Below are positions 11,367 through 20,013 of a DNA stretch of 37,992 bases, piece after piece. A program made the position numbers and the translations under genes. Each line of letters begins with the position of its first letter. The stretch's first letter is position 1. Below the pieces are notes generated by a model that searched no databases, had not been told where the DNA came from, and saw nothing but the letters and a program-made list of their open reading frames with translations. Source of the DNA: Limnohabitans sp. (GTDB lineage: Bacteria; Pseudomonadota; Gammaproteobacteria; Burkholderiales; Burkholderiaceae_C); contig SHXN01000002.1 of assembly GCA_009693305.1 (NCBI GenBank), forward strand, positions 1-37,992, in the 5' to 3' direction.

Positions 11367-12356
11367 TTATTGAATCGCGTCAGTACTTGGCGGTTGCAAA
11401 CCAGCAGGTATAGAAAAAATTTGTGCTACGTCAATGCGATCAAAGCGATATTGAAGACTGCAAAAATCGCAACCCACCTCAATATTTTTTCGTTCTTGCA
11501 AAATACTTTGCGCCTCGTCCTGCCCCAATCCTCGAATCATTTGACTCACGCGCTCTCGACTGCACGAGCAAGAAAATCGGGGCGCGGTGTCACCCACTTG
11601 GGGCTCAAAACGACGCACATCTTCTTGCCAAAACAAACGATGCAAAAGGGCGTTGGCGTCTAAGGTCAAGAGCTCTTCACGCGTTAGGCTCGAAGCCAAA
11701 ATCGCAATGCGTCGATAGTCTTCATTTTTTCCAATCGCATCTTCGTCACGCATCACGTGTTGCGCAGATAAATTATTTTGACCTTGCATGGGCATGCGTT
11801 GTATCAACAAACCCGCCGCCATTTCATCGTTTGCCGCCAAGATCAATGTGGTGTCGAGTTGATCACTTTGCAACATGTAATGTTCAATCACTTTTTGAAA
11901 TTGCTCAATGGGTTGCTTGTAATCATCAAACAAGGGAACAACGCCTTGATAGGGTTGTTGACCTGGATGTTTTTTGAGTGGATCCAAGGTGATAGCGCAT
12001 TTGCCTTGATTGTTTTGATTGACCATACGGCTTAATGACGCCGGTTCATCGAGCGCGCCAACCACTTTAGCCGTGGCGCGCCAACTCAAATCGTTTTGCA
12101 CCTCGACCACCGCCAACTTCAGCGGTCCATCGCCAAAGATTTGTAAGACCAAGGCGCCTTCAAGCCTGATGTTGGCTTGCATCAAAACTGCGCCTGCCGT
12201 CATCTCACCCAACATTTGTCGAACCGCCTCAGGATAAGCGCCCGTTTCTGCGTTTTGGGCACGGCGTTGCAAGGTTTCTTTCCATGCATTGGTTAAGCGA
12301 AGCAAAATTCCGCGAACGGGCAATCCTTCAAATAAAAATTTGTGCAGTTCAGACAT
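11367..12356 (-). CDS. hslO: 33 kDa redox-regulated chaperonin Hsp33
   Basis: Hsp33 is a cytoplasmic holdase switched on by oxidants: its C-terminal zinc centre loses zinc, forms disulfides and unfolds to expose client-binding surface. The 329-aa protein has the N-terminal alpha/beta domain and the four zinc-binding cysteines near the C-terminus as FSCSCSRERV and VGCDFCSL, the CxC...CxxC pattern of the family. It starts at 12356, overlapping the stop of the preceding carbonic-anhydrase-like gene as TGATG, which suggests translational coupling. It converges with ftsB. Confidence 0.95.
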   Translation of the reverse strand: MSELHKFLFEGLPVRGILLRLTNAWKETLQRRAQNAETGAYPEAVRQMLGEMTAGAVLMQANIRLEGALVLQIFGDGPLKLAVVEVQNDLSWRATAKVVGALDEPASLSRMVNQNNQGKCAITLDPLKKHPGQQPYQGVVPLFDDYKQPIEQFQKVIEHYMLQSDQLDTTLILAANDEMAAGLLIQRMPMQGQNNLSAQHVMRDEDAIGKNEDYRRIAILASSLTREELLTLDANALLHRLFWQEDVRRFEPQVGDTAPRFSCSCSRERVSQMIRGLGQDEAQSILQERKNIEVGCDFCSLQYRFDRIDVAQIFSIPAGLQPPSTDAIQ

Positions 12357-12880
12357 CAGCTGATTTTTTTGAATGAGTTTTTAAATGACTGCGCATTTTT
12401 GACATACCCATCCGTAATGAATCGAATGTAATTGATCTCTTCGGTTGTTAATTGCCTGACCACTTTGGCAGGCGTGCCCATGATCATGGATCCATCGGGA
12501 AATTCTTTGCCCTCCGTTACCAACGAACGTGCGCCCACAATGCAATTTTTTCCTATTTTGGCTTCGTTCAAAATAACGGTGCCGATTCCGATGAGACAAC
12601 CATCGTCAACCGAACATCCATGCAACATCACCATATGGCCCACGGTGACGTGTTTGCCAATGTAGAGTGGTTTACCCACATCCGAGTGCAACACACTGCC
12701 ATCTTGAATATTGCTGCCTTCTCCAACGTGTATGTTGTCGTTATCGCCACGCACAATGACACCAAACCAAATACTGGAGTGGGCGGCCAATGTCACATTG
12801 CCCATCACTTGCGCACTATCGGCCACATAAGCAGTCTCGTGCATGTCGGGTTTGATCCCTTCAATTTCATATACAGCCAT
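12356..12880 (-). CDS. Gamma-carbonic anhydrase family protein (YrdA-like)
   Basis: This is a left-handed beta-helix protein of the gamma-class carbonic anhydrase / YrdA group. It is 174 aa with hexapeptide repeats throughout and the metal-site histidines in the SVLHSD, VGHMVMLHGC region. The N-terminal half contains the Arg and Asp of the family (IVRGDNDNIHVG) and the C-terminal GTPAKVVR turn. The track starts at 12934, but the ATG at 12880 has an AAGGA site and gives the conserved MAVYEIEGIKPDM start. The true substrate of this subgroup is often unproven; some members bind Zn or Ni without clear CO2 hydration. It is coupled to hslO by a 1-bp overlap. Confidence 0.9.
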   Translation of the reverse strand: MAVYEIEGIKPDMHETAYVADSAQVMGNVTLAAHSSIWFGVIVRGDNDNIHVGEGSNIQDGSVLHSDVGKPLYIGKHVTVGHMVMLHGCSVDDGCLIGIGTVILNEAKIGKNCIVGARSLVTEGKEFPDGSMIMGTPAKVVRQLTTEEINYIRFITDGYVKNAQSFKNSFKKIS

Positions 12881-12919
12881 AACAATCCTTGTTTTTTTGA
12901 ACTCCCTACAATTGTAAGG

Positions 12920-13717
12920 ATGGAATCGCGTCAATCCGCCTTGGAGGCTTTATGCATCGCTGACCCCAGTGCCAAAGTATCGGCTGTGGGTCAACTGTGG
13001 CATACGCACGCCCAAATTGGATGGGATCTTCAAAAAAAATGGGACCAACCCCAGTCGCCTTTTCCTGGCAGGCCATCCAAGCCCACCTTAAAGCCACCAA
13101 AAGACGTTCCACTGCGGTCGACTCACACACATCAAGGTATGACCGCTTTGATCCATGCGGTGTGTCATATCGAGTTCAATGCCATCAATTTGGCCTTAGA
13201 TGCTGTTTGGCGTTTTGCTAACATGCCCCAAAATTTTTATACCGATTGGTTGCGCGTGGCCTATGAAGAGTCCACTCATTTTGAAATGCTCAACCAATTA
13301 CTTATTGAAATGGACTGCCGATATGGCGACTTTGATGCGCACGATGGCTTATGGTCGATGTGTGAAAAAACATCACACGATATATTGGCTCGCATGGCTT
13401 TGGTTCCACGCACTTTAGAGGCCCGCGGTTTGGACGCTACACCGCTGATTCAAGCCAAATTAAAAAAATCCAACTCGCCTTTTGCACAAAGAGCCATCGA
13501 AATTTTAGACGTCATCTTGGAAGAAGAGGTGGGCCATGTCGCCATTGGCAACCATTGGTATGCCCATCTATGCGCGCAACAAAGTCAAGATCCGCATCAA
13601 CTGTATGACGAGTTGGTCAAAACCTATGAGGCCCCCAAACTCAAACCACCCTTCAATCAAGGCGCACGAAAACGCGCGGGTTTCAGTGACAAAGAATTGC
13701 TGTGGTTGGAGTCTTAA
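12920..13717 (+). CDS. DUF455 family ferritin-like protein
   Basis: A 265-aa DUF455 protein with a ferritin-like helical bundle. The probable di-iron ligands are seen as Glu and His in HIEFNAINLALD, YEESTHFEM and ILEEEVGHVAIGN. The family is sometimes described as MiaE-like in fold, but its reaction is not known to me. The track extends the frame to 12452, but that part is antisense to the carbonic-anhydrase-like gene. The ATG at 12920 gives MESRQSALEALCIAD, the usual start region, although the AAGGA touches the ATG, so the start is not certain. It is divergent from the carbonic-anhydrase-like gene and converges with xerD after 3 bp. Confidence 0.85.
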   Translation: MESRQSALEALCIADPSAKVSAVGQLWHTHAQIGWDLQKKWDQPQSPFPGRPSKPTLKPPKDVPLRSTHTHQGMTALIHAVCHIEFNAINLALDAVWRFANMPQNFYTDWLRVAYEESTHFEMLNQLLIEMDCRYGDFDAHDGLWSMCEKTSHDILARMALVPRTLEARGLDATPLIQAKLKKSNSPFAQRAIEILDVILEEEVGHVAIGNHWYAHLCAQQSQDPHQLYDELVKTYEAPKLKPPFNQGARKRAGFSDKELLWLES

Positions 13718-13720
13718 ACA

Positions 13721-14668
13721 TCATCCCCTGGGATGGTGTTGTGAATGCAAAGACTTGAGTCTTTCGCGCGCCACATGCGTATAAATTGTGGTGGTTGAAA
13801 TATCGGCGTGACCCAATAGCATTTGCACCGCACGCAAATCTGCACCGTGATTGAGTAAATGCGTTGCAAACGCGTGACGCAATGTGTGAGGTGAAACATG
13901 AGAAGTGATTCCAGCCATCAATGCATACCGATGAACCACCTTCCAAAACATCATGCGTGACATCGCTTTGCCGTGATGCGTCACAAACAAATCTTCTGAA
14001 ATTTTTTGATTGAGTAGTTGAGCCCTGGCTGTGTCTAAATATTTTTTAAGCCAATCACCCGCCACCTGACCAAAGGGCACCAATCTTTCTTTATTGCCTT
14101 TGCCAATCACCCGCAACACGTTATCTCTCAAACTGACTTCAAAACTTTTGAGATGAATTAATTCACTCACTCTTAAACCGCTTGCATAGAGCAACTCCAG
14201 CATCGCGCGATCTCGTAATCCAATCAAAGTTTGTGTATCAGGAGCCTCGAGCATGGCCTCCACTTGCGATTCGGTCAGTGTTTTGGGTACTCGCAAAGGT
14301 GTTTTGGCATGAATCAATTTGAGAGTGGGATCGTGTTGCGTGAATCCTTCTCGGTATGCCCAACGGTAATAGCGCCTTAAAACAGTGAGGCGCCGATTGG
14401 CACTGGTTGCGCGTGTTTGTGAATGGCGTTGCGCAAAATAAGATTGAAGATGCGGTTCTTGCGCTGAATAAAGTGTGAGGGCTTGAGGGATCAGCCATAA
14501 AGAGAGATAGGTCAGGTCTCGACGATAAGCAGCCAAAGTATTGGCAGACAACCCATCCTCCAACCATATCGCATCAATAAAAATATCGATGCTTGGATCA
14601 GGCTGATGGGGTTTGTCTGATACCGACTCAACCCCAGTAGATTTATTCGAGCTTGAGTTTTTGCTCAT
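13721..14668 (-). CDS. xerD: Site-specific tyrosine recombinase XerD
   Basis: XerD works with XerC at the dif site to resolve chromosome dimers at division. The 315-aa protein has the N-terminal core-binding domain (FIDAIWLEDGLSANTLAAYRRDL, the XerD-type signature) and the catalytic domain with Arg (ASGLRVSELIHL), Lys (GKGNKERLVPFG), HTLRHAFATHLL, LLGHADISTTTIYTHV and the nucleophile Tyr. It is chromosomal and intact, unlike the two recombinase remnants in this window. Its ATG lies 26 bp inside the 3' end of the upstream Bug gene on the same strand; no better later start is visible. It converges with the DUF455 gene. Confidence 0.93.
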   Translation of the reverse strand: MSKNSSSNKSTGVESVSDKPHQPDPSIDIFIDAIWLEDGLSANTLAAYRRDLTYLSLWLIPQALTLYSAQEPHLQSYFAQRHSQTRATSANRRLTVLRRYYRWAYREGFTQHDPTLKLIHAKTPLRVPKTLTESQVEAMLEAPDTQTLIGLRDRAMLELLYASGLRVSELIHLKSFEVSLRDNVLRVIGKGNKERLVPFGQVAGDWLKKYLDTARAQLLNQKISEDLFVTHHGKAMSRMMFWKVVHRYALMAGITSHVSPHTLRHAFATHLLNHGADLRAVQMLLGHADISTTTIYTHVARERLKSLHSQHHPRG

Positions 14669-15605
14669 TCACCACCTTTTTATACACATCAAGCTCTACT
14701 TTGATTTGTGCGGCAAACTGCTCAGGCGTGTTGCCAATGATCATAGAACCCGTGTCTTCGATACGCTTGCGAACAGCAGGATCTTTGAGTGCCTCTCTGA
14801 CACCATAGTTGATTTTGTCAACGATGTCACGCGGCAAACCTTTGGGTCCATAAATACCCTAGAAGGCCATACGATTAACGGCCTCTAATCCCACCTCTTT
14901 GAATGTGGGAACCATTGGAAGAGCAGCCAACCGTTGTGGTGCAGCAACCACAATGGGGATCAAGCGATTGTCTTTGATGAAGGGCAAGGCAGAAGGCAGG
15001 TTGTCAAAAATCATGGGAACTTGACCTGCAACAGTGTCATTGAGGGCAGGACCCGCTCCACGATAAGGGATATGCGTGATGTAAGAGCCCGACAATGTTT
15101 TGAACAACTCCATTTGTAAGTGTCCAATGCCGCCAGTGCCTGATGAAGAAAAAGAATACTTACCCGGATTGCGTTTAACAACATCAAGAAATGACTTGTA
15201 ATCTTTGGCCGACATGGAAGGATGAAACGCAATCACATTGGGTGTTGCCGCAATGTTGATGATAGGTGTGAAATCGGTGAGTGAGTTGTAAGGAATTTTG
15301 GGATTGATCGCGGGATTGGCCGCCGTTGTTGAAACCGTTGCAACACCTAAGCTATAACCATCAGCGGGGGAATTGGCAGTTTCGAGAGCACCCACAACAC
15401 CACCGCCACCCGATTTGTTTTCAACAACCACCGTTTGACCCAAGGCTTTGCCTAAAGGCTCAGCAATGACTCGAGCAATAATGTCGGTGGTGCCGCCAGG
15501 TGCAAATGGCACTTGCAACTTAATGACCTTGTTGGGATATGCTTGTGCAAAAACTGTGGCACTACAAAAAAAGAGTGTGCAGATAAAAAGTTGGCGACGA
15601 ATCAT
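14643..15605 (-). pseudogene. Bug/TctC-family periplasmic solute-binding protein with an in-frame TAG
   Basis: Bug proteins are extracytoplasmic receptors for small carboxylates and similar solutes, very abundant in Burkholderiales and often linked to tripartite tricarboxylate transporters. The ATG at 15605 gives a signal peptide ([22 protein letters not shown]) after a CGGAG site; the track start at 15638 is upstream of it. The family core is clear: [19 protein letters not shown], a G-rich VENKSGGGG loop, and [18 protein letters not shown]. One TAG at 14859-14861, at a position likely to be Tyr (NRMAF-stop-GIYGPKGLP), splits an otherwise intact 320-codon frame. No transporter genes are next to it, so its ligand is unknown. 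Confidence 0.85.
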
Positions 15606-15753
15606 TGGGTTACTCCGAGAGTTCGGTTGAAATGGCAAATGAACTGATACTCTAGATCTTGCCGGTTAACCCATAAGCATAAACGATTTACAGCAATAAT
15701 ACAAAAAAATTTAAACGTAACTTCTCAATCTGAGATGTTGTATCCTCTAACCT

Positions 15754-16656
15754 GTGAATTACGCTCAACTTCTTTTCCCAGACTTCTCTCTCATTCTTTG
15801 CGGTTATTTGTTGTGTCGTTACACAGGACTGGATCGAACCGTATGGTCGCAAGTCGAGAGTTTGGTTTATTATTTTTTATTTCCCGTGTTGTTGTTTCAC
15901 TCCATTGTTAAATCGCCACTCGATCTCAATGCCAGCAGTTTTATCATCTCTGGCATTACATTGGGTTTATCAGGCATTGTTTTGAGTTATGCATTACCCT
16001 ATGTTCCTTTGATCAAAAACAACATCGACCTTCACGATCATGCCTGTAGTGCGCAAATCGGATTTCGCTTCAATTCATTTATTGCTTTGGCTTTGGTTGA
16101 TCGATTGCTGGGCGCACCCGGCTTATTGCTACTGGCTTTGTTAATTGGATTTTGCGTTCCGATGTTTAACATTGCCGCGGTCTGGCCCATGGCGAAACAC
16201 GGACAGAGTCATTTTTTTTCGGAATTACTTAAAAATCCTTTGGTCGTCGGAACCGTACTTGGTCTATCAGCCAATTTAGCAGGGCTTCAAATGCCCCAGT
16301 TTTTAGAACCTACTTTGAGTCGCATTGGAAGCTCATCCATTGCATTAGGTTTGATGGCCGCAGGTGCAGGTTTGGAATTAAAAATTCTCAATCATCAAAA
16401 AACATTGGGCGTGAGTGTGCTGACGATCAGACATTTGATACTTCCTTTTTTAGCCTGGGAACTGGCTCAATGGTTTTCTTTGGATGCGACGCAAACAACG
16501 GTGCTTCTGACTTTCTCTGCATTACCCACGGCATCGACTTGCTATGTACTGGCTGTCAGAATGGGCTACAACGGCCCTTATGTTGCTGGGCTCGTCACCC
16601 TATCTACTCTTTGTGGAATTGCCAGCCTCACACTGGCTTTGGGTTTGTTGCAATAA
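15754..16656 (+). CDS. AEC-family transporter (auxin efflux carrier type permease)
   Basis: A 300-aa inner membrane protein with about ten hydrophobic segments, of the auxin efflux carrier (AEC, YfdV/MleP-like) family. Bacterial members usually move small carboxylates. Visible family features are the N-terminal FSLILCGYLLCR helix, FLFPVLLFHSIVKSP, the mid-protein KNPLVVGTVLGLSANL, and the late LPTASTCYVLAVRMGY. The start is a GTG at 15754. It is divergent from the Bug gene and converges with murB after 3 bp. The substrate cannot be told from sequence. Confidence 0.88.
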   Translation: MNYAQLLFPDFSLILCGYLLCRYTGLDRTVWSQVESLVYYFLFPVLLFHSIVKSPLDLNASSFIISGITLGLSGIVLSYALPYVPLIKNNIDLHDHACSAQIGFRFNSFIALALVDRLLGAPGLLLLALLIGFCVPMFNIAAVWPMAKHGQSHFFSELLKNPLVVGTVLGLSANLAGLQMPQFLEPTLSRIGSSSIALGLMAAGAGLELKILNHQKTLGVSVLTIRHLILPFLAWELAQWFSLDATQTTVLLTFSALPTASTCYVLAVRMGYNGPYVAGLVTLSTLCGIASLTLALGLLQ

Positions 16657-16659
16657 AAA

Positions 16660-17715
16660 TTAAACAACAACGGGTTCTGGTTCAAGAAGAATACCGAAAC
16701 GCTCATAAACACTGGTTTGAATCGCTTTAGCAAGGGTCATCACTTCACCACCCGTGCATGGTTCTTTGATGCCGCCTTTGTTAATCAAGACCAAGGCTTG
16801 CCTGTCATACACCGCCGCATTGCCAACTGATTTTCCCCTCCAACCACAGGCTTCAATTAACCAAGCGGCGGCTAATTTGTAGGAGCCATCGACCATGACG
16901 TAATGAACCAACTTGGGTTCACGCGCAATGATGTCGGCGCATTGATCGGGGGTTACGGTTGGATTTTTAAAAAAACTACCCGCGTTGCCAACTTGGGTAG
17001 GGTCGGGAAGTTTGTTGCGTCGAATTGAGCAGACCCAATCAAATATTTGTTGAGCACCTGGATTTTTTATTTTTGTTTCATTCACTTTTTTTTGTAGATC
17101 GGTATAGCTGATTTCTGGACGCCATTGCTTGGATAAGCGAAATCTCACGCGGGTAATCAACACTCGTCCTGCGAGGCCCAAATTTTTTGAAGAAGGTCCA
17201 GGCGCGTGTTTAAAAACAGAGTCACGGTAACCAAAACCACATTGCGCCGCTTCGAGCGTCATGGATTGCCCTGTTTGCAAGTCAATCGCGTCCAAAGAAT
17301 CAAATCGATCTTGCAATTCAACGCCATAAGCACCGATGTTTTGAACGGGACAGGCGCCGACACAACCGGGAATCATGGCCAAGTTTTCAAGGCCTGTGTA
17401 GCCTTGTGAAAGCGTCCATTGGACAAAATCATGCCAATTTCCACCTGCACTCGCTTCAATCAACCAGGATTTTCTGTCCTCATCGACCAACCGTTTGCCC
17501 ATCAACTCAACCTTTAGCACCAATTGTTTGACATCGGCGGTTAAAACAATATTGCTACCTCCGCCCAAAATAAATTTGGGAAGATCCCGCAAGGCGGGCT
17601 GATCAAGCAATTGTTCGAGATCGGTGGTTTGGCGGATGCGCACCAACTGCAAGGCCTTGGCGGAAATACCAAAGGTGTTATGGGGTTGGAGGGGTACATT
17701 GGTTTCGACATTCAT
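16660..17715 (-). CDS. murB: UDP-N-acetylenolpyruvoylglucosamine reductase
   Basis: MurB is an FAD enzyme that reduces UDP-GlcNAc-enolpyruvate to UDP-MurNAc with NADPH, an early step of peptidoglycan synthesis. The 351-aa length and sequence fit the E. coli-like type I enzyme: N-terminal PHNTFGI, FAD-binding [37 protein letters not shown], the catalytic Ser in [10 protein letters not shown] and a late GGWRGKSVG-like segment (here CGWRGKSVG). It starts at 17715, divergent from yajQ with 39 bp between, so the two start regions share this short gap. Confidence 0.96.
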   Translation of the reverse strand: MNVETNVPLQPHNTFGISAKALQLVRIRQTTDLEQLLDQPALRDLPKFILGGGSNIVLTADVKQLVLKVELMGKRLVDEDRKSWLIEASAGGNWHDFVQWTLSQGYTGLENLAMIPGCVGACPVQNIGAYGVELQDRFDSLDAIDLQTGQSMTLEAAQCGFGYRDSVFKHAPGPSSKNLGLAGRVLITRVRFRLSKQWRPEISYTDLQKKVNETKIKNPGAQQIFDWVCSIRRNKLPDPTQVGNAGSFFKNPTVTPDQCADIIAREPKLVHYVMVDGSYKLAAAWLIEACGWRGKSVGNAAVYDRQALVLINKGGIKEPCTGGEVMTLAKAIQTSVYERFGILLEPEPVVV

Positions 17716-17754
17716 GGGAGAATTGTCGCATCGTCAACCCACCCTGCCAAATCC

Positions 17755-18240
17755 ATGCCTTCTTTTGACACAATTTGCGAAGCCAACCTGGTTGAAGTTA
17801 AAAATGCGGTCGATAACACCGCCAAAGAAATCGCCACCCGTTTTGACTTTAAAGGCACCAGTGCCGCCATCGATATCAAAGAACACGAGATCACCCTAAC
17901 AGGCGACAGTGATTTTCAATTGAGCCAAATCGACGACATCTTGCGCAACAAACTCACCAAGCGCACTGTTGATGTCCGTTTTTTAGAAAAAGGAACGGTT
18001 CAAAAAATAGGCGGCGATAAAGTCAAACAAGTCGTTAAAGTGAAAACCGGTATTTCGACCGAAGATGGAAAAAAAATACAACGCCTAATCAAAGACAGCA
18101 AAATGAAAGTGCAAGCGTCGATTCAAGGCGATGCAGTGCGCGTCACAGGCGTAAAACGCGACGATTTGCAAGCGACCATGGCTTTGATTAAAAAAGATTT
18201 GCCCGATTTGCCTTTGAGCTTTGATAATTTCAGAGATTAA
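17755..18240 (+). CDS. yajQ: YajQ family nucleotide-binding protein
   Basis: This is a 161-aa protein of the YajQ (UPF0234/DUF520) family. The track extends upstream to 17611, but the ATG at 17755 gives the conserved [20 protein letters not shown] start. Two ferredoxin-like halves are seen, with [10 protein letters not shown] and [12 protein letters not shown] in the first and [14 protein letters not shown] and [11 protein letters not shown] in the second, ending [10 protein letters not shown]. Some members bind cyclic di-GMP and act with transcription factors; that role is known only for a few species and is not shown here. It converges with plsY after 4 bp. Confidence 0.95.
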   Translation: MPSFDTICEANLVEVKNAVDNTAKEIATRFDFKGTSAAIDIKEHEITLTGDSDFQLSQIDDILRNKLTKRTVDVRFLEKGTVQKIGGDKVKQVVKVKTGISTEDGKKIQRLIKDSKMKVQASIQGDAVRVTGVKRDDLQATMALIKKDLPDLPLSFDNFRD

Positions 18241-18244
18241 AAAA

Positions 18245-18877
18245 TCAATCTGATTTTTTGGAAGCGATTTTTGATTCCTCACCTGCCAAAAGTCGAACAG
18301 TATTTTCTTTGTGACGAATCACCAACAAAATACACATGATGACCAACGACAAAGCGATCATGTTTTCGGCATACCAAGCCTCACGATGGCCCATCAAATA
18401 ATAAATGGGCGCAAACACCGCACTGGCCAGTGCGGCCAGCGATGAATATCTAAAAAAGTAAGCCACGATGATCCATGTAGCCATGGTTGCCAAACCCAAT
18501 ATGGGGTCGACACCAAACAAAACACCCGCGGCCGTTGCAACGCCTTTTCCACCTTTGAATCGAAAAAACACAGGCCACAAGTGCCCCAAAAAAGCGGCCA
18601 AAGTAACGCCTGCAACCGTGACAGGGCCCAATCCGTGTGCAGGCCCCAAGAGTTGCACCAAATAAACTGGCAACCATCCTTTGACGCCATCCAAAAGCAA
18701 AGTGAGGATGGCGGCTAACTTGTTTCCCGATCTCAACACATTGGTTGCACCGGGATTTTTACTGCCATAGGTGCGTGGATCGTTAAGACCCATCACCCGA
18801 CTGATCACGACAGCAAATGAAAGCGACCCGATCAAATAACTCAAAACAATCGCCATGAATGCATACAAAAATAACAT
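18245..18877 (-). CDS. plsY: Glycerol-3-phosphate acyltransferase PlsY
   Basis: PlsY is an inner membrane enzyme that transfers the acyl group of acyl-phosphate to glycerol 3-phosphate, the first step of phospholipid synthesis. The protein has several membrane helices and the three family motifs: YGSKNPGATNVLRSG, FRFKGGKGVATAAG and the late GHREAWY region. The track starts at a TTG (18895); the ATG at 18877 is preceded by TGGAG and gives a 210-aa protein with a normal start. The C-terminus has a charged tail. It is the last gene of a minus-strand run after tas, 27 bp apart. Confidence 0.95.
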   Translation of the reverse strand: MLFLYAFMAIVLSYLIGSLSFAVVISRVMGLNDPRTYGSKNPGATNVLRSGNKLAAILTLLLDGVKGWLPVYLVQLLGPAHGLGPVTVAGVTLAAFLGHLWPVFFRFKGGKGVATAAGVLFGVDPILGLATMATWIIVAYFFRYSSLAALASAVFAPIYYLMGHREAWYAENMIALSLVIMCILLVIRHKENTVRLLAGEESKIASKKSD

Positions 18878-18904
18878 GAACTCAAACTCCAACAAGGTGA
18901 CACA

Positions 18905-19966
18905 TCAAACAGCAGAGTCTCGAATTTCCCATCGAATCGCATCAATGGCTTTTAAAACATCCTCTGATAAATACATGCCCCAAATTTTGATATTTTCATC
19001 CAATTGCGCCATGCTGGTGACACCGATGATGGTGCTGGCGACGCGCCATTGGTTGTAACAAAACGCCAAGGCTATTTGGACTGGCGTGAGTCCGTGATCT
19101 CTTGCCAATTGGTTGTAACGTCGTGCGGCAGTGAGTGACTCTGCGCGACCCCATCTTTGTTTTTGTGCCGACTCGTAACGACCAATACGTCCATCTTTGG
19201 GTGCGTCAACTCCAGTGAATCCGCTTTTGTCGTATTTACCTGTGAGCGAACCAAATCCAAGTGGTAAATAAGCCAGCAATGAAATATTTAAACGATGCAA
19301 AGATTCATCTAATGCATTTTCTACCGTGCGATTGATCAAACAATAAACATTTTGTACCGATGCAATGCGTGGCAGGCCATGCTGTTCGGCCAATCGAATA
19401 AACTCGTGCACACCGTATGGCGTTTCATTAGATAAACCGATGTATCTCACCTTGCCTGCCTTCACAAAACCCACCAAGGTTTCCAGTTGATCGTGAATGC
19501 TGGTGACGGATATTTCGTTTTTAGGGTTGTAATACATGTTGCCAAATGCGGGCACATGATGTTCAGGCCAATGAATTTGATACAAGTCAATAACATCGGT
19601 TTGCAATCGACGCAAACTGGCTTCCAAAGAATTTTTCATGTCTTGCGTTGACATGCCGTGGTTTGTTCTGACCAATGGCGTTGCACGTGAAGGCCCTGTC
19701 ACCTTAGTCGCCAAAATAATTTTTTGACGCATGCTCGGGTTTTTTTTAAGCCACTGACCGATGTATGTTTCGGTTGTTGTAAACGTATCCGCCTTGGTGG
19801 GCACGGGATACATTTCTGCGGTATCCACAAAGTTAATCCCACGCTCAACAGCATGACTGAGAATTTGTTGAGTCGTGGCTTCATCAACTTGTTCACCAAA
19901 CGTCATGGTGCCTAAACAAATAGGCGTGACCATCAGGTCGTTTTTTCCGAGCTGGACAGATTTCAT
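18905..19966 (-). CDS. tas: Aldo/keto reductase, Tas-like
   Basis: A 353-aa NADPH-dependent aldo/keto reductase barrel, closest in look to the Tas/YghZ group. The catalytic tetrad is visible: Asp and Tyr in FVDTAEMYPVP, Lys in ILATKVTG and His in YQIHWPEHH. The extended loop after WPEHH and the late cofactor region (QIALAFCYNQWRVASTIIGVTSMAQLDENI) are also as in the family. The physiological substrate is unknown. It lies between the acyl-CoA synthetase and plsY on the same strand; gaps of 47 and 27 bp suggest one transcript. The name tas is by similarity only. Confidence 0.9.
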   Translation of the reverse strand: MKSVQLGKNDLMVTPICLGTMTFGEQVDEATTQQILSHAVERGINFVDTAEMYPVPTKADTFTTTETYIGQWLKKNPSMRQKIILATKVTGPSRATPLVRTNHGMSTQDMKNSLEASLRRLQTDVIDLYQIHWPEHHVPAFGNMYYNPKNEISVTSIHDQLETLVGFVKAGKVRYIGLSNETPYGVHEFIRLAEQHGLPRIASVQNVYCLINRTVENALDESLHRLNISLLAYLPLGFGSLTGKYDKSGFTGVDAPKDGRIGRYESAQKQRWGRAESLTAARRYNQLARDHGLTPVQIALAFCYNQWRVASTIIGVTSMAQLDENIKIWGMYLSEDVLKAIDAIRWEIRDSAV

Positions 19967-20013
19967 TTTTTTCTTTCAATCATCAAATAACAAATATGAC
20001 GCAAGACGAGAGT

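Noticed and set aside
12452-12919. Upstream extension of the DUF455 frame by 156 codons
   Set aside because: It is antisense to the conserved gamma-carbonic-anhydrase-like gene, and the family start fits the ATG at 12920.
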